Under the pieces are notes generated by a model that saw nothing but the letters and a program-made list of their open reading frames with translations, had not been told where the DNA came from and made no database searches. The position numbers and the translations under genes are program-made. From the IMG/VR virus record IMGVR_UViG_3300030099_002804, positions 1 to 61,030 of that record: 61,030 nucleotides of DNA; one strand, 5' to 3'. Positions 1 to 8,664 of the stretch are shown piece by piece (positions within the stretch are counted from its first letter, which is position 1; every line of letters starts with the position of its first letter). The DNA comes from a virus.

Positions 1-58
1 TGTTAGCAGTTAGCGCAGTACCGCTTGTTTGATTACCAACCCAATATTTGTTTGCCAT
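1..58 (-). CDS. N-terminus of tail fibre-like protein, cut by window edge
   Basis: Starts at ATG (position 58) and reads MANKYWVGNQTSGTALTAN before leaving the left edge. MANxYWVG starts are typical of large marine-phage fibre or appendage proteins. The gene cut at the right edge lacks its start and begins with ANWNTVADGSGTAG, which would follow naturally. Joining the two ends directly leaves the frame one base out, so a base missing at the junction must be assumed if this is one gene. It follows the connector gene at 65 on the same strand. Confidence 0.6.
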   Translation of the reverse strand, partial: MANKYWVGNQTSGTALTAN

Positions 59-64
59 TTAGCA

Positions 65-457
65 TCAACTCGAAGTTAGACGAGTTGTTGTTTTACCACT
101 TGCGAATGCTGAACCTTCACCTTCTGAGATTAATTTCAGTGCTTGGTCTGCCCTTGTTTGAAAGGTCTTAATCTGTTCAGCAAACCGGCGGTCATATACA
201 CTACGCTCATCTTCGCTATAATATGTTGCCACCGTATTGATTAGGATATTTAGACAGTCAAGAGCAACCAGCATTTTGATTGCCCCTTCTTTGAGGTCAG
301 TAGTAACTTCGTTATCAGCCGTAACACCGTAACGGGAGCCTCGGGCAACCTTGTTGACTTCATTAGTGCGAATGGTAATCATTTCACTAATGGTTCCTTC
401 GTTTAGACCCTTTGGCCTGTTGAGAAGGTCACGAATGTTATCAGTCGTTACTGCCAT
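65..457 (-). CDS. putative head-tail connector or head completion protein
   Basis: Mostly helical 130-residue protein (MAVTTDNIRDLLNR...). The ATG at 457 is preferred over an upstream in-frame GTG (466) because an AGGTGGG Shine-Dalgarno sequence lies just before it. The first 17 bases overlap the preceding gene. It is third after the major capsid gene, where gp6-like adaptors and other connectors usually sit. Its length and helical N-terminus fit, but I see no diagnostic motif, so the role rests on position. Confidence 0.6.
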   Translation of the reverse strand: MAVTTDNIRDLLNRPKGLNEGTISEMITIRTNEVNKVARGSRYGVTADNEVTTDLKEGAIKMLVALDCLNILINTVATYYSEDERSVYDRRFAEQIKTFQTRADQALKLISEGEGSAFASGKTTTRLTSS

Positions 458-797
458 CAGTCCCACCTACACCCCATCTGTCGTTAAAGTCTTTTGGAAC
501 ATCAAGGACTACGCAATCTTGGGGTATGAGGGTTGAGCGACCTATGATATACACCAACTGTGACTCAGCAATCATCTCAGCAAACCTACTGTTTGGCACC
601 CAGTATAGGGTTTCAAACTCCAATAGATTTGCTGGATTACCGGGCTTGCGGGATGGCGGGATGGCTAATCTAAATAGAAAGCCATTCCCGTCAATCCAGT
701 GTTCCGCCATATGGCGTAAATCGGCAACCTTGGTATTCAAGGTTGGCGTAATCCCCTTAGCCTTTAGTGCTTTGAGTAGTTTAGTCTTATCAGACAA
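441..797 (-). CDS. small virion-module protein, unknown function
   Basis: 118 residues. The N-terminus (MSDKTKLLKALKAKGITPTL) resembles a short SAP/HeH-like helix-extended-helix motif (LLKALKAKGI ... KVADLRHMAEHW), seen at the start of some phage connector or capsid-accessory proteins. The rest is a beta-rich segment without recognisable motifs. It lies 13 bases after the major capsid protein gene and overlaps the next connector gene, so a head-completion role is likely but unproven. Confidence 0.6.
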   Translation of the reverse strand: MSDKTKLLKALKAKGITPTLNTKVADLRHMAEHWIDGNGFLFRLAIPPSRKPGNPANLLEFETLYWVPNSRFAEMIAESQLVYIIGRSTLIPQDCVVLDVPKDFNDRWGVGGTDGSND

Positions 798-810
798 GTA
801 AAACCCTCAA

Positions 811-1737
811 TCACAGGCAACCGGTGATGGTACAGATTCTCATGTTTTTGCCAGCCGCCGCACCGTCTTGGTGTTCGTGGATGACGCTACCCATGTAAGA
901 AGTTAGAAGCCATGAGAAACCGACACCCTCGATACGAGTCAATTCGGTCTCTTGGAATCCAGCACCGTTGTATTGGAAAAACTCAGCAGTTTCAGCACCC
1001 GGTACCATTAGGATAGCACCGACTGTACCTGCTCCACCAGCAGGGATAGCGTTGCCTGTTCCGTAGTCACGGGTGTAGTAAATGTCAAGTCCGATTTGGG
1101 AGTTTAGTCTCTCCTGTAGGGACATCAATACATTTGTGTAAAGGCGAGTGTTTAGCATGTCACCACGCAATTCAGCAGGTAGTACAAGTGCAAGTCTCTC
1201 GTTACCGGAAACTCTTGCGTTCTTGAAAATCAAGTCCATAGCGTTTAGGACATCTGCCTCCGGGTCTGCTCCACCAGCACTCCATAGTGCAGTAGCCGCT
1301 TGAGCCTGTCCAGCACCAGCAACCAACTTTGTTAGAATGTGGTTGTCGATTAGGTCTGCTCTTGCTTGGATGATAGCCATTTGTTGACGGTTCATGTTTT
1401 CCCATGTTTCGCCACGAAGTAGTGTGGAGTCAAGGAAAACACATCGGCCCTGTCCCTTCTCAAGTTTGACTGAGTAGTTTTCGGTTCCAATCTTGGTTGG
1501 GTCAACAACTGCGTTGTCATCAAGTGGGTATGTGAAGGTTCCGCTTGCACCAGTGTACCATGTGAAGGATAACCAGTTAACATTACGGGTTCCAACCAAC
1601 TTTGTTCCAATAGCGATTGTAGTGGACTGAAGTTGGATAAAGTCCCTAAGTGTTTGCTCTAATACTGCGTCACCCTTGCCGAATGGGCCAGTTGCCGCAG
1701 ATACATTCAAGATATTTTCTAAAGATTCGTTTGCCAT
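811..1737 (-). CDS. major capsid protein, HK97-fold (predicted)
   Basis: 308 residues, in the canonical place for the major capsid protein: protease/scaffold, decoration protein, capsid, connectors. The composition suits a virion shell protein (few Cys or Lys, many Ala, Gly and Thr). A middle helical part (ETWENMNRQQMAIIQARADLI) and a later segment (NERLALVLPAELRGDMLNTRLYTNVL) resemble the spine helix and A-domain of HK97-type proteins. A Shine-Dalgarno sequence GGAGATGATG precedes the ATG. The fold is inferred from length, composition and context; no active-site residues exist to check. Confidence 0.8.
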   Translation of the reverse strand: MANESLENILNVSAATGPFGKGDAVLEQTLRDFIQLQSTTIAIGTKLVGTRNVNWLSFTWYTGASGTFTYPLDDNAVVDPTKIGTENYSVKLEKGQGRCVFLDSTLLRGETWENMNRQQMAIIQARADLIDNHILTKLVAGAGQAQAATALWSAGGADPEADVLNAMDLIFKNARVSGNERLALVLPAELRGDMLNTRLYTNVLMSLQERLNSQIGLDIYYTRDYGTGNAIPAGGAGTVGAILMVPGAETAEFFQYNGAGFQETELTRIEGVGFSWLLTSYMGSVIHEHQDGAAAGKNMRICTITGCL

Positions 1738-1766
1738 TTTTCATCATCTCCTATTTTTTATTGTCA

Positions 1767-2231
1767 TCAAGCAATTGCCGCCCCGTGAGTAGCAACTCGA
1801 ATTAATGCTCCTTCAGTAGCACCGGTTGAATCAGTGTTACCACCAAGAGGAGCCGAAAGTGCGGTTGCGGTGTGTGCGCCATCACCGACATATATTCCTA
1901 GTTTTTTGTTTGAACCGACAGTGGAGGTAGCAAGTCCGTTTGCACCGACATATACTGTTGCTCCAATGTTGAAGGTTGATGCCGCATCAACTTGTACAAG
2001 TAGTACGCCACCAAGAGGGTAATATGATACTGTAGCATTAGCCGCTTCAAGAGCCCCTGCTGCATCACGGCTGCTTTCACCAGCAGTTACGCCAATGCAA
2101 ATACCTGCCGCAGCAGTTTCTTGTACTTTGTTTGTGCCGGAGCCGCCGGACCCGTTGATTATTAGTCTGCCACTGCCTCTAAAGTATGTGCCATCGACTA
2201 CATCTGCGTTAATTGGTTGTGTTCTGTCCAT
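1767..2231 (-). CDS. capsid decoration / head-fibre-like protein
   Basis: 154 residues rich in Gly, Ala, Thr and Val with regular beta-strand spacing (GVLLVQVDAASTFNIGATVYVGANGLATS). This matches the DUF2190-like and head-decoration families that are usually encoded next to the major capsid protein. No signal or membrane segment is visible. It lies between the protease-scaffold and capsid genes and would decorate the outer capsid surface. The family call rests on the pattern, not on a search. Confidence 0.7.
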   Translation of the reverse strand: MDRTQPINADVVDGTYFRGSGRLIINGSGGSGTNKVQETAAAGICIGVTAGESSRDAAGALEAANATVSYYPLGGVLLVQVDAASTFNIGATVYVGANGLATSTVGSNKKLGIYVGDGAHTATALSAPLGGNTDSTGATEGALIRVATHGAAIA

Positions 2232-2247
2232 CTTTAATCATCTCCAT

Positions 2248-4512
2248 TTAGTTGGTTAACTCCTCATACTTTAGTGCAGGTGTTTCATCAGATGCGATAA
2301 AGCCGTTGTAGGCATTTACCCAACTGTTGTAGCATCTTGCGTATAGGGACTGTGGGGACTCAACGAGTTGACCGTTGAGGTAGTTTGCGACTACCGGTTC
2401 TTCTGATACTTCTTCAGAAGCCTCGACAGGCTGAGAGGAAACGGACTCGACAGGTGCCATATCAATTACTGGCTCGCTGACTGGTTCCGGGCGGGAAGCC
2501 TCCCAAGAAGCAATCATGCTTTCAAGGGTTTCCTTTGTAAAGTCATCGTGGCCGCTTAGTCCCAAATCTGAGGCTTTGCGTACCAATTCCATTCTATCTT
2601 CTTCTGCTCTTGCAGTTTCAGCCGCCTCGAACTCAGCGATTCGAGCCTTTTCCAAAACCAAAGAAGCCTTTAGTGCTTCAATTTCAGAAGCCATGTTTTC
2701 AATTTCGTTAACATCATCGGTCATTATCTTCACCTTCGACTGAACAGGGCTACTATCGGTTTGATACTTAATAGTTTCATTCGCTTCAACCCTTTCGACT
2801 TTTTCTATGTTAGCCTCGGGGTACGCCGGTCTGTGTACAATTGCTAAGTGGTCAAACTTGAAATCGTCTGCGAACCACATAGTAGGCCGACCGCCCTCAA
2901 CTTCAGCCTCAATAACTTCAGACGGGACACCTGTGCCGCCGATAGATACTCCGTAATCGGTCTTCATCCATAGGCCGGACTCAAGAGCCTCAAATAATTC
3001 CGGTCTGCGTACTTCTGCTACATACTTTACTATGTAGCCGCCATTCCTTGCGTGATAGGAACCCTTTGTAACGGTTCCTACAATAGCCTCATCAACTCCA
3101 CCATTCATGTTACGGGTGAATCTGCCGTTTTGTGCTTTAGGATGATTTAGTGTTACATCTGCGCCAACCATATCATCTGCCAGCCTTTTAGCCAACTGTG
3201 GCCTAATACCCCATGAGTTTTTGTTGATTCCTTCGTGGAATGCGGTTCCGCTAATTCTAATAATTGTTTCACCAGTAGTGGCTACAATAGAAGTTTCGAC
3301 TTCAAGAATGTCAATGTCCAAAGTAACTGCAACTCTAACACATTTACCATCACGCATTTCCTTGCCGGGTGGACAGGTGTCACCATAGTCGCTCATGTAT
3401 TCATCCTTCTTTTTGTAACCTTCGACTTCTTCACGCTTCGGTGGAATGTCCTTGCCTTGGTTCTTTTCCATGTATTCTTCATGAGTTTTTCCGGGCATAT
3501 AGACCTTCATTCCATCTTCTTCATGTGTGTGTATGCCATCAAGCCCCATTTCCTTTGCTCTATCCATAGCCTCTCCCGGATTGTCGAATACATCTTTGCG
3601 AATCATCTTGGATATAAACTCCTCAAACATCTGCTCCTCAGAAGCCTTTCGTGGGTGTCCCTTTGGCAATAGGTCATTGTCTTGTGTGTATTTAGGATTA
3701 GATGGCTTGCCGCTTCTAACTAACTTTAGGAATGCGTTGACTCTTGCCATAGACCAAGCCGCCCTTGAAACTCCGGGCCTGTGAGAAGTGGAGTATGCGC
3801 CTGCACCCCTACGATAAACCGACTTGAGCATACCAAGTGTTACTTTGCGGTCAGATTTTTCGTTATGTTCGGCTACCTTCTTTTTTAGTGAGTTAGTAAC
3901 TGCTTCTGAAAAAGTAATCTTGCCGCTTGAATCTTTAGCAGAATCCTTTTTGTTTTTTGGAGAGCCTTTGATTCTATCTTTTTTAGGGGCTGGTGTGTCC
4001 GGGTCACTTGCGCTAAGTGGTTCGTCATCACAACAGTCGCTACCGCAACCACAATCTTCGTCAGCCTTTACCTTAGCACCACTGCGCCATTGATAGCAAG
4101 ACCAGTATCGGGCTTTCCACTTTGGGCCGGGACTTGCACAATTATGTCTGTCACGGAATGCTTTGCGTCGAGCAGGGTCATCACGCTTGATTTCCATGTT
4201 AGGGTCGCCAAAACGGACTATGACTACTTTGCCGGATTCATTCTTTGTATATACTGCAAACTTTTTGCTTTCGCCCGGTGTGCGGAATGGTTTGTTTAGT
4301 GTGACTTTGCGACCTTGATATTCAGCCGCCGTTACATCTTCTGCGCCCCAATCTTCGTATTCTTCTGAGGCGGTTTTATCTTTGTCATCATAATAAGAAC
4401 TGCATACTGCGGCTCTTTGTTGAGGATTACCAAACTCGTCATTCATTTTATCATCGGCCATACAACGGCTCATAAAATCATCACGGCTTTCGCTCGGATT
4501 AGGGGTTGGCAT
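2248..4512 (-). CDS. prohead maturation protease with N-terminal accessory domains and C-terminal scaffold
   Basis: 754 residues in several parts. Residues about 1-300 hold two small accessory modules: a basic/Cys module ending ARYWSCYQW and a module with VYRRGAGAYSTSHRPG plus SRAAWSMARVNAFL; both types occur in marine tailed viruses. Residues about 395-575 form the U9/S78-like protease: His in LNHP (about 456), Ser in YGVSIGG (about 521) and the terminal HLAIVHRPAYPEANI strand. Residues about 600-690 are coiled coil (EIENMASEIEALKASLVLEKARIAEFEAAETARAEED split over two heptad runs), as in scaffolds, followed by an acidic tail. It would assemble the procapsid and then cleave the scaffold. The length is large for the family because of the N-terminal modules. 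Confidence 0.85.
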   Translation of the reverse strand: MPTPNPSESRDDFMSRCMADDKMNDEFGNPQQRAAVCSSYYDDKDKTASEEYEDWGAEDVTAAEYQGRKVTLNKPFRTPGESKKFAVYTKNESGKVVIVRFGDPNMEIKRDDPARRKAFRDRHNCASPGPKWKARYWSCYQWRSGAKVKADEDCGCGSDCCDDEPLSASDPDTPAPKKDRIKGSPKNKKDSAKDSSGKITFSEAVTNSLKKKVAEHNEKSDRKVTLGMLKSVYRRGAGAYSTSHRPGVSRAAWSMARVNAFLKLVRSGKPSNPKYTQDNDLLPKGHPRKASEEQMFEEFISKMIRKDVFDNPGEAMDRAKEMGLDGIHTHEEDGMKVYMPGKTHEEYMEKNQGKDIPPKREEVEGYKKKDEYMSDYGDTCPPGKEMRDGKCVRVAVTLDIDILEVETSIVATTGETIIRISGTAFHEGINKNSWGIRPQLAKRLADDMVGADVTLNHPKAQNGRFTRNMNGGVDEAIVGTVTKGSYHARNGGYIVKYVAEVRRPELFEALESGLWMKTDYGVSIGGTGVPSEVIEAEVEGGRPTMWFADDFKFDHLAIVHRPAYPEANIEKVERVEANETIKYQTDSSPVQSKVKIMTDDVNEIENMASEIEALKASLVLEKARIAEFEAAETARAEEDRMELVRKASDLGLSGHDDFTKETLESMIASWEASRPEPVSEPVIDMAPVESVSSQPVEASEEVSEEPVVANYLNGQLVESPQSLYARCYNSWVNAYNGFIASDETPALKYEELTN

Positions 4513-4523
4513 AACTACCTGTG

Positions 4524-5000
4524 TTAGCGGTCTGACTTAATATCATTTCTCCATATTTGCTGGCCTTCTAAAACTATACTTTCATATAACCAGTCGGGCA
4601 TCAAATCTTGAATATCTTCTGCGGTGTTGACTTTAGTGTAGCCTAATTTTGTTACAACCTTGACTAAGTTTTGCATTTGTGTATCTTCAATTGGATTGAT
4701 GACTGTTACCTTGCTTATGTTCTGCATATGTGGTGCATTGTTTCTATACTCTAATAGTAAAGTATGTAGTCCTTTGCCTCTCCAACCCCTACGAACATAA
4801 GTGTTGCCAACAAACGCATAATCACTACTCATTCGTAGGGATGATGTATATGCTATTGGTAGGTTATCTTCATACAAAACCCAGTAACAGGCTTTGTCAT
4901 AAATACCGGGATAGCCTTTATCGCTGGCTCTTGGTAACTTAGAGCCCCAAGCATTCTCTAAACCTTCGTGCGTTAAGATATAATCAAAGTGCAGATTCAC
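4524..5000 (-). CDS. GNAT-family N-acetyltransferase-like protein
   Basis: 158 residues. The acetyl-CoA binding motif A is clear: VRRGWRGKGLHTLLLEYR, with the R/Q-x-x-G-x-G/A signature read as RGWRGKG. It is preceded by a beta strand (FVGNTYV) and followed by a strand with N (ITVINPI-like VTVINPIEDTQ) and the usual LGYTKV ending. GNAT enzymes transfer acyl groups to amines of proteins or small molecules. It sits inside the head gene cluster between the protease and the portal-adjacent membrane protein, so it could modify a virion or host protein; the substrate is unknown. Confidence 0.8.
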   Translation of the reverse strand: MNLHFDYILTHEGLENAWGSKLPRASDKGYPGIYDKACYWVLYEDNLPIAYTSSLRMSSDYAFVGNTYVRRGWRGKGLHTLLLEYRNNAPHMQNISKVTVINPIEDTQMQNLVKVVTKLGYTKVNTAEDIQDLMPDWLYESIVLEGQQIWRNDIKSDR

Positions 5001-5004
5001 TTTA

Positions 5005-5442
5005 TCACTTCTTTTTCTGAACAGGCTTTAGAGTAGCGACATTCAAATCGCCTCTTAGTTTATCCATTTCCTGTGAATGCTCTTGAGCCATTTGTGCAAG
5101 AAGGTGCTTGTGCTTTTGCTCTAACTTCTCTAATTCAATTACATGCTCTTTGTGCGCTCCGTCACGCTCTCGCTCATGCTTTAATTCAATAGGGATATTG
5201 TCAACTTCTTGAGTCTGCTCAGACTCCCACATACGCAACACAGTTTGTAATGCAGGTGCCGCAGTTCCGCCAATAATAGCGATAAGTGCAATAAATCCAT
5301 CAAGATTCATCAACACAACATCGGGTTTCCATATACCCATAGCAACCACTGAACCACAGGCCATAAGCCATAGATAGATTGCTGGTATAACTGTGCGCTT
5401 TACCATACGGTCGTTAAACGACTGATTCTTTTTATTCTTCAT
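5005..5442 (-). CDS. membrane protein with two TM segments and coiled coil
   Basis: About 145 residues. Two hydrophobic segments (AIYLWLMACGSVVAMGIW, and FIALIAIIGGTAAPALQTVL) are followed by a long charged coiled coil (IELKHERERDGAHKEHVIEL and EKLEQKHKHLLAQMAQEHSQ). The layout resembles holin-like or phage-encoded membrane proteins, but holin function is only a guess. The start overlaps the end of the portal gene, which indicates translational coupling. Confidence 0.7.
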   Translation of the reverse strand: MKNKKNQSFNDRMVKRTVIPAIYLWLMACGSVVAMGIWKPDVVLMNLDGFIALIAIIGGTAAPALQTVLRMWESEQTQEVDNIPIELKHERERDGAHKEHVIELEKLEQKHKHLLAQMAQEHSQEMDKLRGDLNVATLKPVQKKK

Positions 5443-6832
5443 TTGTTTCACCATCCAAGTTTTCGGGCTTATTCTCGTTTTGCCGAGGCATCTCTCCCAT
5501 ACCGGTCTTAGTCGGAGCCTTGTATCTTTGTTTGCCTAACTCGGGCGACTCTCTCGGTAGGTCTAATTGCATACGGGCTTCGTTTAGGGTAGTAATACCT
5601 GCTTCATAAGCCAACACGGTTCTTCGAGTTGTTTCAAACGGCGATTCTTCATCCATAGGGTCAAACTCCAATTTTGGTATATCTCCTTTTCGATGAGGGA
5701 TGCCTAGCAATTCTAAGTGCTTAGAGAATAAGCGTTGAATAGACTGTCCTAAAATTGTTTGTAATCTGCGGATAGATTGCACCGACCACTGAGAAGCGTT
5801 AAATGTTGCGGCAAAGGTTGAACCACGCTCTTGACCCATAGAAACTCTAGGGACATGAAGCACTGCTGAAATGTCTGCGTTAACATTGTCTAGGAATGTT
5901 GAATTATCCGGCACTGTATTTTTCAAATCCACGAACTCCATATTAACATAATGCGGTAGGATAGGCACTTGGTCTGAGCGTAGTCCATCAAGAAGGGAAC
6001 CAACACTATCCATGATATGCTCAAGGCGTTCTGCGGCTTCATCGGGGTCTTGGATATTCTCAATAGCCTCGGGGCCAATAGTAATGTATTGTTTTGTCAG
6101 ACTATCTTCAAGTGCGATACGGTTATTCATACTGTTATACTTAGCACGAATCGCTTGTTTTAATGCGGAGAAGCGGGATGCTCCCCACACACCGTATGTC
6201 CAGCGACCCATTCTATCCATATACCAGTGAGAACGATAGTCAATCTTAATGTGCATGATTTCTTTTACAGAATACTTTGCTTTGTTTGGTGCGTTTTCCT
6301 TGTACAAGTAAAACTTAGGTTCATAGATAGCGTATTCTTTTGTAGCCGAGAATGGTATCTTTCTATCATCAACAATAGTAACTTGGCTAACAGGTAGTGA
6401 TTGAATAGCGGTTATACCAATCCCCGATTTACCTACCAATTTGTTAATATCATTTCCATAAACCATCAAATTACGCATGGCATTTATCAGGAAATCGTCG
6501 AAATCAAGAACATCTTCTGTCAAATCTTTGATTGCGCTTCTAATCTGAGCGTTGCGCCCACCAATTAATCGGTATTTGTTAGCGGTTAGTGCTATAGTCC
6601 TAACTGCTCCGTTCAACTCGGGGTCAAAGTTTAGCATGTCATCGTATAAATCAAACTCATTTGTATTGTTAAATGTAGTTTGGGTCATATCCTCAGTATC
6701 TTTTACGATATTACTAATACTAGCCGACATAATTTCAAATGGACTTTTCATTCCTTTACCAGTAGTAATCTTAACCGGTACTGGTTCTGCCGCCACGACA
6801 GAAGTTTTTTTGAAAGGGTTCCACCATGCCAT
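5432..6832 (-). CDS. portal protein
   Basis: 466 residues, in portal position between terminase and protease. Recognisable portal features: an N-terminal arm, a wing/stem region with the typical sequence DRMGRWTYGVWGASRFSALKQAI, repeated QSLPVSQVTIVDDRKI strands, then a long C-terminal helical region (FNASQWSVQSIRRLQTILGQ) and a proline-rich, acidic tail. It forms the dodecameric DNA gate at the capsid vertex and the terminase docking site. The length is typical for the family (about 400-550). Confidence 0.85.
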   Translation of the reverse strand: MAWWNPFKKTSVVAAEPVPVKITTGKGMKSPFEIMSASISNIVKDTEDMTQTTFNNTNEFDLYDDMLNFDPELNGAVRTIALTANKYRLIGGRNAQIRSAIKDLTEDVLDFDDFLINAMRNLMVYGNDINKLVGKSGIGITAIQSLPVSQVTIVDDRKIPFSATKEYAIYEPKFYLYKENAPNKAKYSVKEIMHIKIDYRSHWYMDRMGRWTYGVWGASRFSALKQAIRAKYNSMNNRIALEDSLTKQYITIGPEAIENIQDPDEAAERLEHIMDSVGSLLDGLRSDQVPILPHYVNMEFVDLKNTVPDNSTFLDNVNADISAVLHVPRVSMGQERGSTFAATFNASQWSVQSIRRLQTILGQSIQRLFSKHLELLGIPHRKGDIPKLEFDPMDEESPFETTRRTVLAYEAGITTLNEARMQLDLPRESPELGKQRYKAPTKTGMGEMPRQNENKPENLDGETNEE

Positions 6833-6859
6833 GCAATTACCTACTTATCGTGCGTTATT

Positions 6860-6994
6860 TCAAGGTTCAGTGTCCCAAATAGAGTTTTTTTGCTTTTTGC
6901 GTTTATACACCCACACCGCAACCCCAATCCAAAACAGGACTTCTAAAATTATGAGGCCGATAACACCAATGCCTATGCCATATATCTCATCCAT
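6860..6994 (-). CDS. 44-residue single-pass membrane protein
   Basis: Reads MDEIYGIGIGVIGLIILEVL, then FWIGVAVWVYKRKKQKNSIW and DTEP. One strong transmembrane helix is followed by a basic stop-transfer segment (YKRKKQK), so the topology is N-out/C-in. It lies between terminase and portal, with the terminase stop four bases before its ATG. It could be a lysis or membrane-remodelling peptide; nothing in the sequence decides. Confidence 0.7.
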   Translation of the reverse strand: MDEIYGIGIGVIGLIILEVLFWIGVAVWVYKRKKQKNSIWDTEP

Positions 6995-6998
6995 TTAA

Positions 6999-8516
6999 TC
7001 ACAACCTAACATATTTACTCGATGATGGTCTGCGTTTATTAGTTTTTGGGTTCTTTTTATTCTTAGACCAGCCACCCATGCTGGTTGTTTTAGAAATCAT
7101 AGGCATTTGGTCGTTTTGCTTTGGTTTGAATTGGTCTATGGCATGTGCTAATGCCATAACTGTATCGTTATGTTTTCCAACATCAACAATCTCGCCGTTT
7201 TTCCAAACATGAGCCTCTAACTCATCGAGAATAATGTTGACCTTTTTCCTAGTAGCGTCATCTCCATAGGGGAATACTACTAACTTGCGCTCAAACCAAA
7301 CACGCAAGCGGTTCATTAGCCCTTGTTTGAGTCCTTTGTTGGATGCTTTGGATGGGCGATAGTCTAAGTGTCCCCCTTTTTGCTCTATGACTGTTTGGTA
7401 TAGTCGCTGAAAACCTACATCTTCAGCCGCAACTGGGGCACCGTAGTGTTTTGCCCACTCGATAATTGTGTCTGCTTGCCTATCCGGCGGGAAATCATTT
7501 TTGCGCCACATATCAACAAAATGAATATACCCCTGTTCATCTTGACGCAAACATATTAAGACGGAGTAATCTTTGCCTATACCATGAGCAGGGTCGAAAC
7601 CGAGGATGAAACGGGAACCATCGTGGAGTTGACCGTCGAAACCACTAATGGCTCCTATGTCTATGTGTTCTCGGATGAGGTGCCTGTTGAAAACTTGGGA
7701 GTCATCATCCACGACCTTGCACAAATACTCCTGTGCGAAAGCGAGGTCATCGTCTATGCTGATTTTTTGTTCCAACAAAAACTCGGTGGGTCTAAACTCG
7801 GGCCACAGTGGCAGTAGTGGGATATTATCGGGGTCGGCTCTATGCTCATCCCAATTGGGAAACGCAGACCACACGCCGGATTTCCAAACCTGCTTTGCTT
7901 TTTCGGATAGCATTTCAGTATGGTACAGGTCGGTATGAGACATTGGTGTGCCTACACAAAATAGTGATGTACCGGGGTCAAGCATAGGGGTTACTACCTT
8001 CTTAAACCATTCAGCAACGGTGTCCATAGTCATGTCACCCATTTCAGCGAGGACATCATCAAGTGCTACTACGGCTGGGTGTTCTCCACGAATAGCAGAA
8101 CCTACACCGGTCGCTTGAATCCAAGCCCCGTTAGTAAATTGAATCCTTTGTTTGTTAGAACGCTTATCATCAAGATACTTTCGTAATTCGGGATGGCGGC
8201 GCATATCCGTTTTAATTTCCTCAAGACGGTTTGTAGCCTGTCGTATGCTGGCCGAAAATAACCATATTTCCATAGGTTGCCCGTGTCTTTGCTCGAATAG
8301 ACACATATGTAGCAGTTTTACTCGGAGAGTAGCCGATTTACTGTGGGAGCGAGGAGCGATAATGCAGACACGGTGGACTTGGGCACCTTTACGATTGCCG
8401 TATAATTCCATCCACTCATCTATGTGGTCTGCCCACTTGTATTCGGGCGAGAGCCACTCATAGAAATGTTTAATGTCATGGCGTGAACGCTCGAAGTTAA
8501 AGTTGGGCATTACCAT
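6999..8516 (-). CDS. terL: terminase large subunit (packaging ATPase-nuclease)
   Basis: 505 residues from the ATG at 8516, whose first base overlaps the preceding stop codon (TAATG arrangement); a longer in-frame start at 8582 would run across the zinc-protein gene. ATPase domain: Walker A variant APRSHSKS (about residue 54), Walker B VVALDD followed by a catalytic-acid region (about 150), and motif III VGTPMS. Nuclease domain: GFDPAHG (first acidic residue), AAEDVG (second) and a final KHNDTVMALAHA aspartate. It cuts concatemeric DNA and pumps it through the portal. The gene is complete and all key residues are present. Confidence 0.93.
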   Translation of the reverse strand: MVMPNFNFERSRHDIKHFYEWLSPEYKWADHIDEWMELYGNRKGAQVHRVCIIAPRSHSKSATLRVKLLHMCLFEQRHGQPMEIWLFSASIRQATNRLEEIKTDMRRHPELRKYLDDKRSNKQRIQFTNGAWIQATGVGSAIRGEHPAVVALDDVLAEMGDMTMDTVAEWFKKVVTPMLDPGTSLFCVGTPMSHTDLYHTEMLSEKAKQVWKSGVWSAFPNWDEHRADPDNIPLLPLWPEFRPTEFLLEQKISIDDDLAFAQEYLCKVVDDDSQVFNRHLIREHIDIGAISGFDGQLHDGSRFILGFDPAHGIGKDYSVLICLRQDEQGYIHFVDMWRKNDFPPDRQADTIIEWAKHYGAPVAAEDVGFQRLYQTVIEQKGGHLDYRPSKASNKGLKQGLMNRLRVWFERKLVVFPYGDDATRKKVNIILDELEAHVWKNGEIVDVGKHNDTVMALAHAIDQFKPKQNDQMPMISKTTSMGGWSKNKKNPKTNKRRPSSSKYVRL

Positions 8517-8662
8517 TATCGCACCACCCTCATGTTGCCGCAATAAACTGTGCGCTTTTGTTTTGGACACCATTTGGTGCATGAAGTGTAACAGGCGTTT
8601 GCTTCACGACCACAGTTGTTACATTTGCGTAACTTTCTATGGAATCTGTGTCCTCCAGCCAT
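8516..8662 (-). CDS. 48-residue zinc-finger-like protein
   Basis: Reads MAGGHRFHRKLRKCNNCGRE and continues with ANACYTSCTKWCPKQKRTVY, CGNMRVVR. Six cysteines in CxxC and CxxxC spacing plus basic residues suggest a small zinc ribbon that binds nucleic acid. The start follows the phosphoesterase stop by two bases, and the stop overlaps the terminase start (TAATG), so the three genes are translationally coupled. It could help DNA recognition for packaging, but no known small-terminase motif is seen. Confidence 0.75.
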   Translation of the reverse strand: MAGGHRFHRKLRKCNNCGREANACYTSCTKWCPKQKRTVYCGNMRVVR

Positions 8663-8664
8663 AC

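Noticed and set aside
3235-3672. 145-codon plus-strand frame opposite the protease gene
   Set aside because: Antisense, hydrophobic but without start signals; the minus-strand protein has protease motifs.
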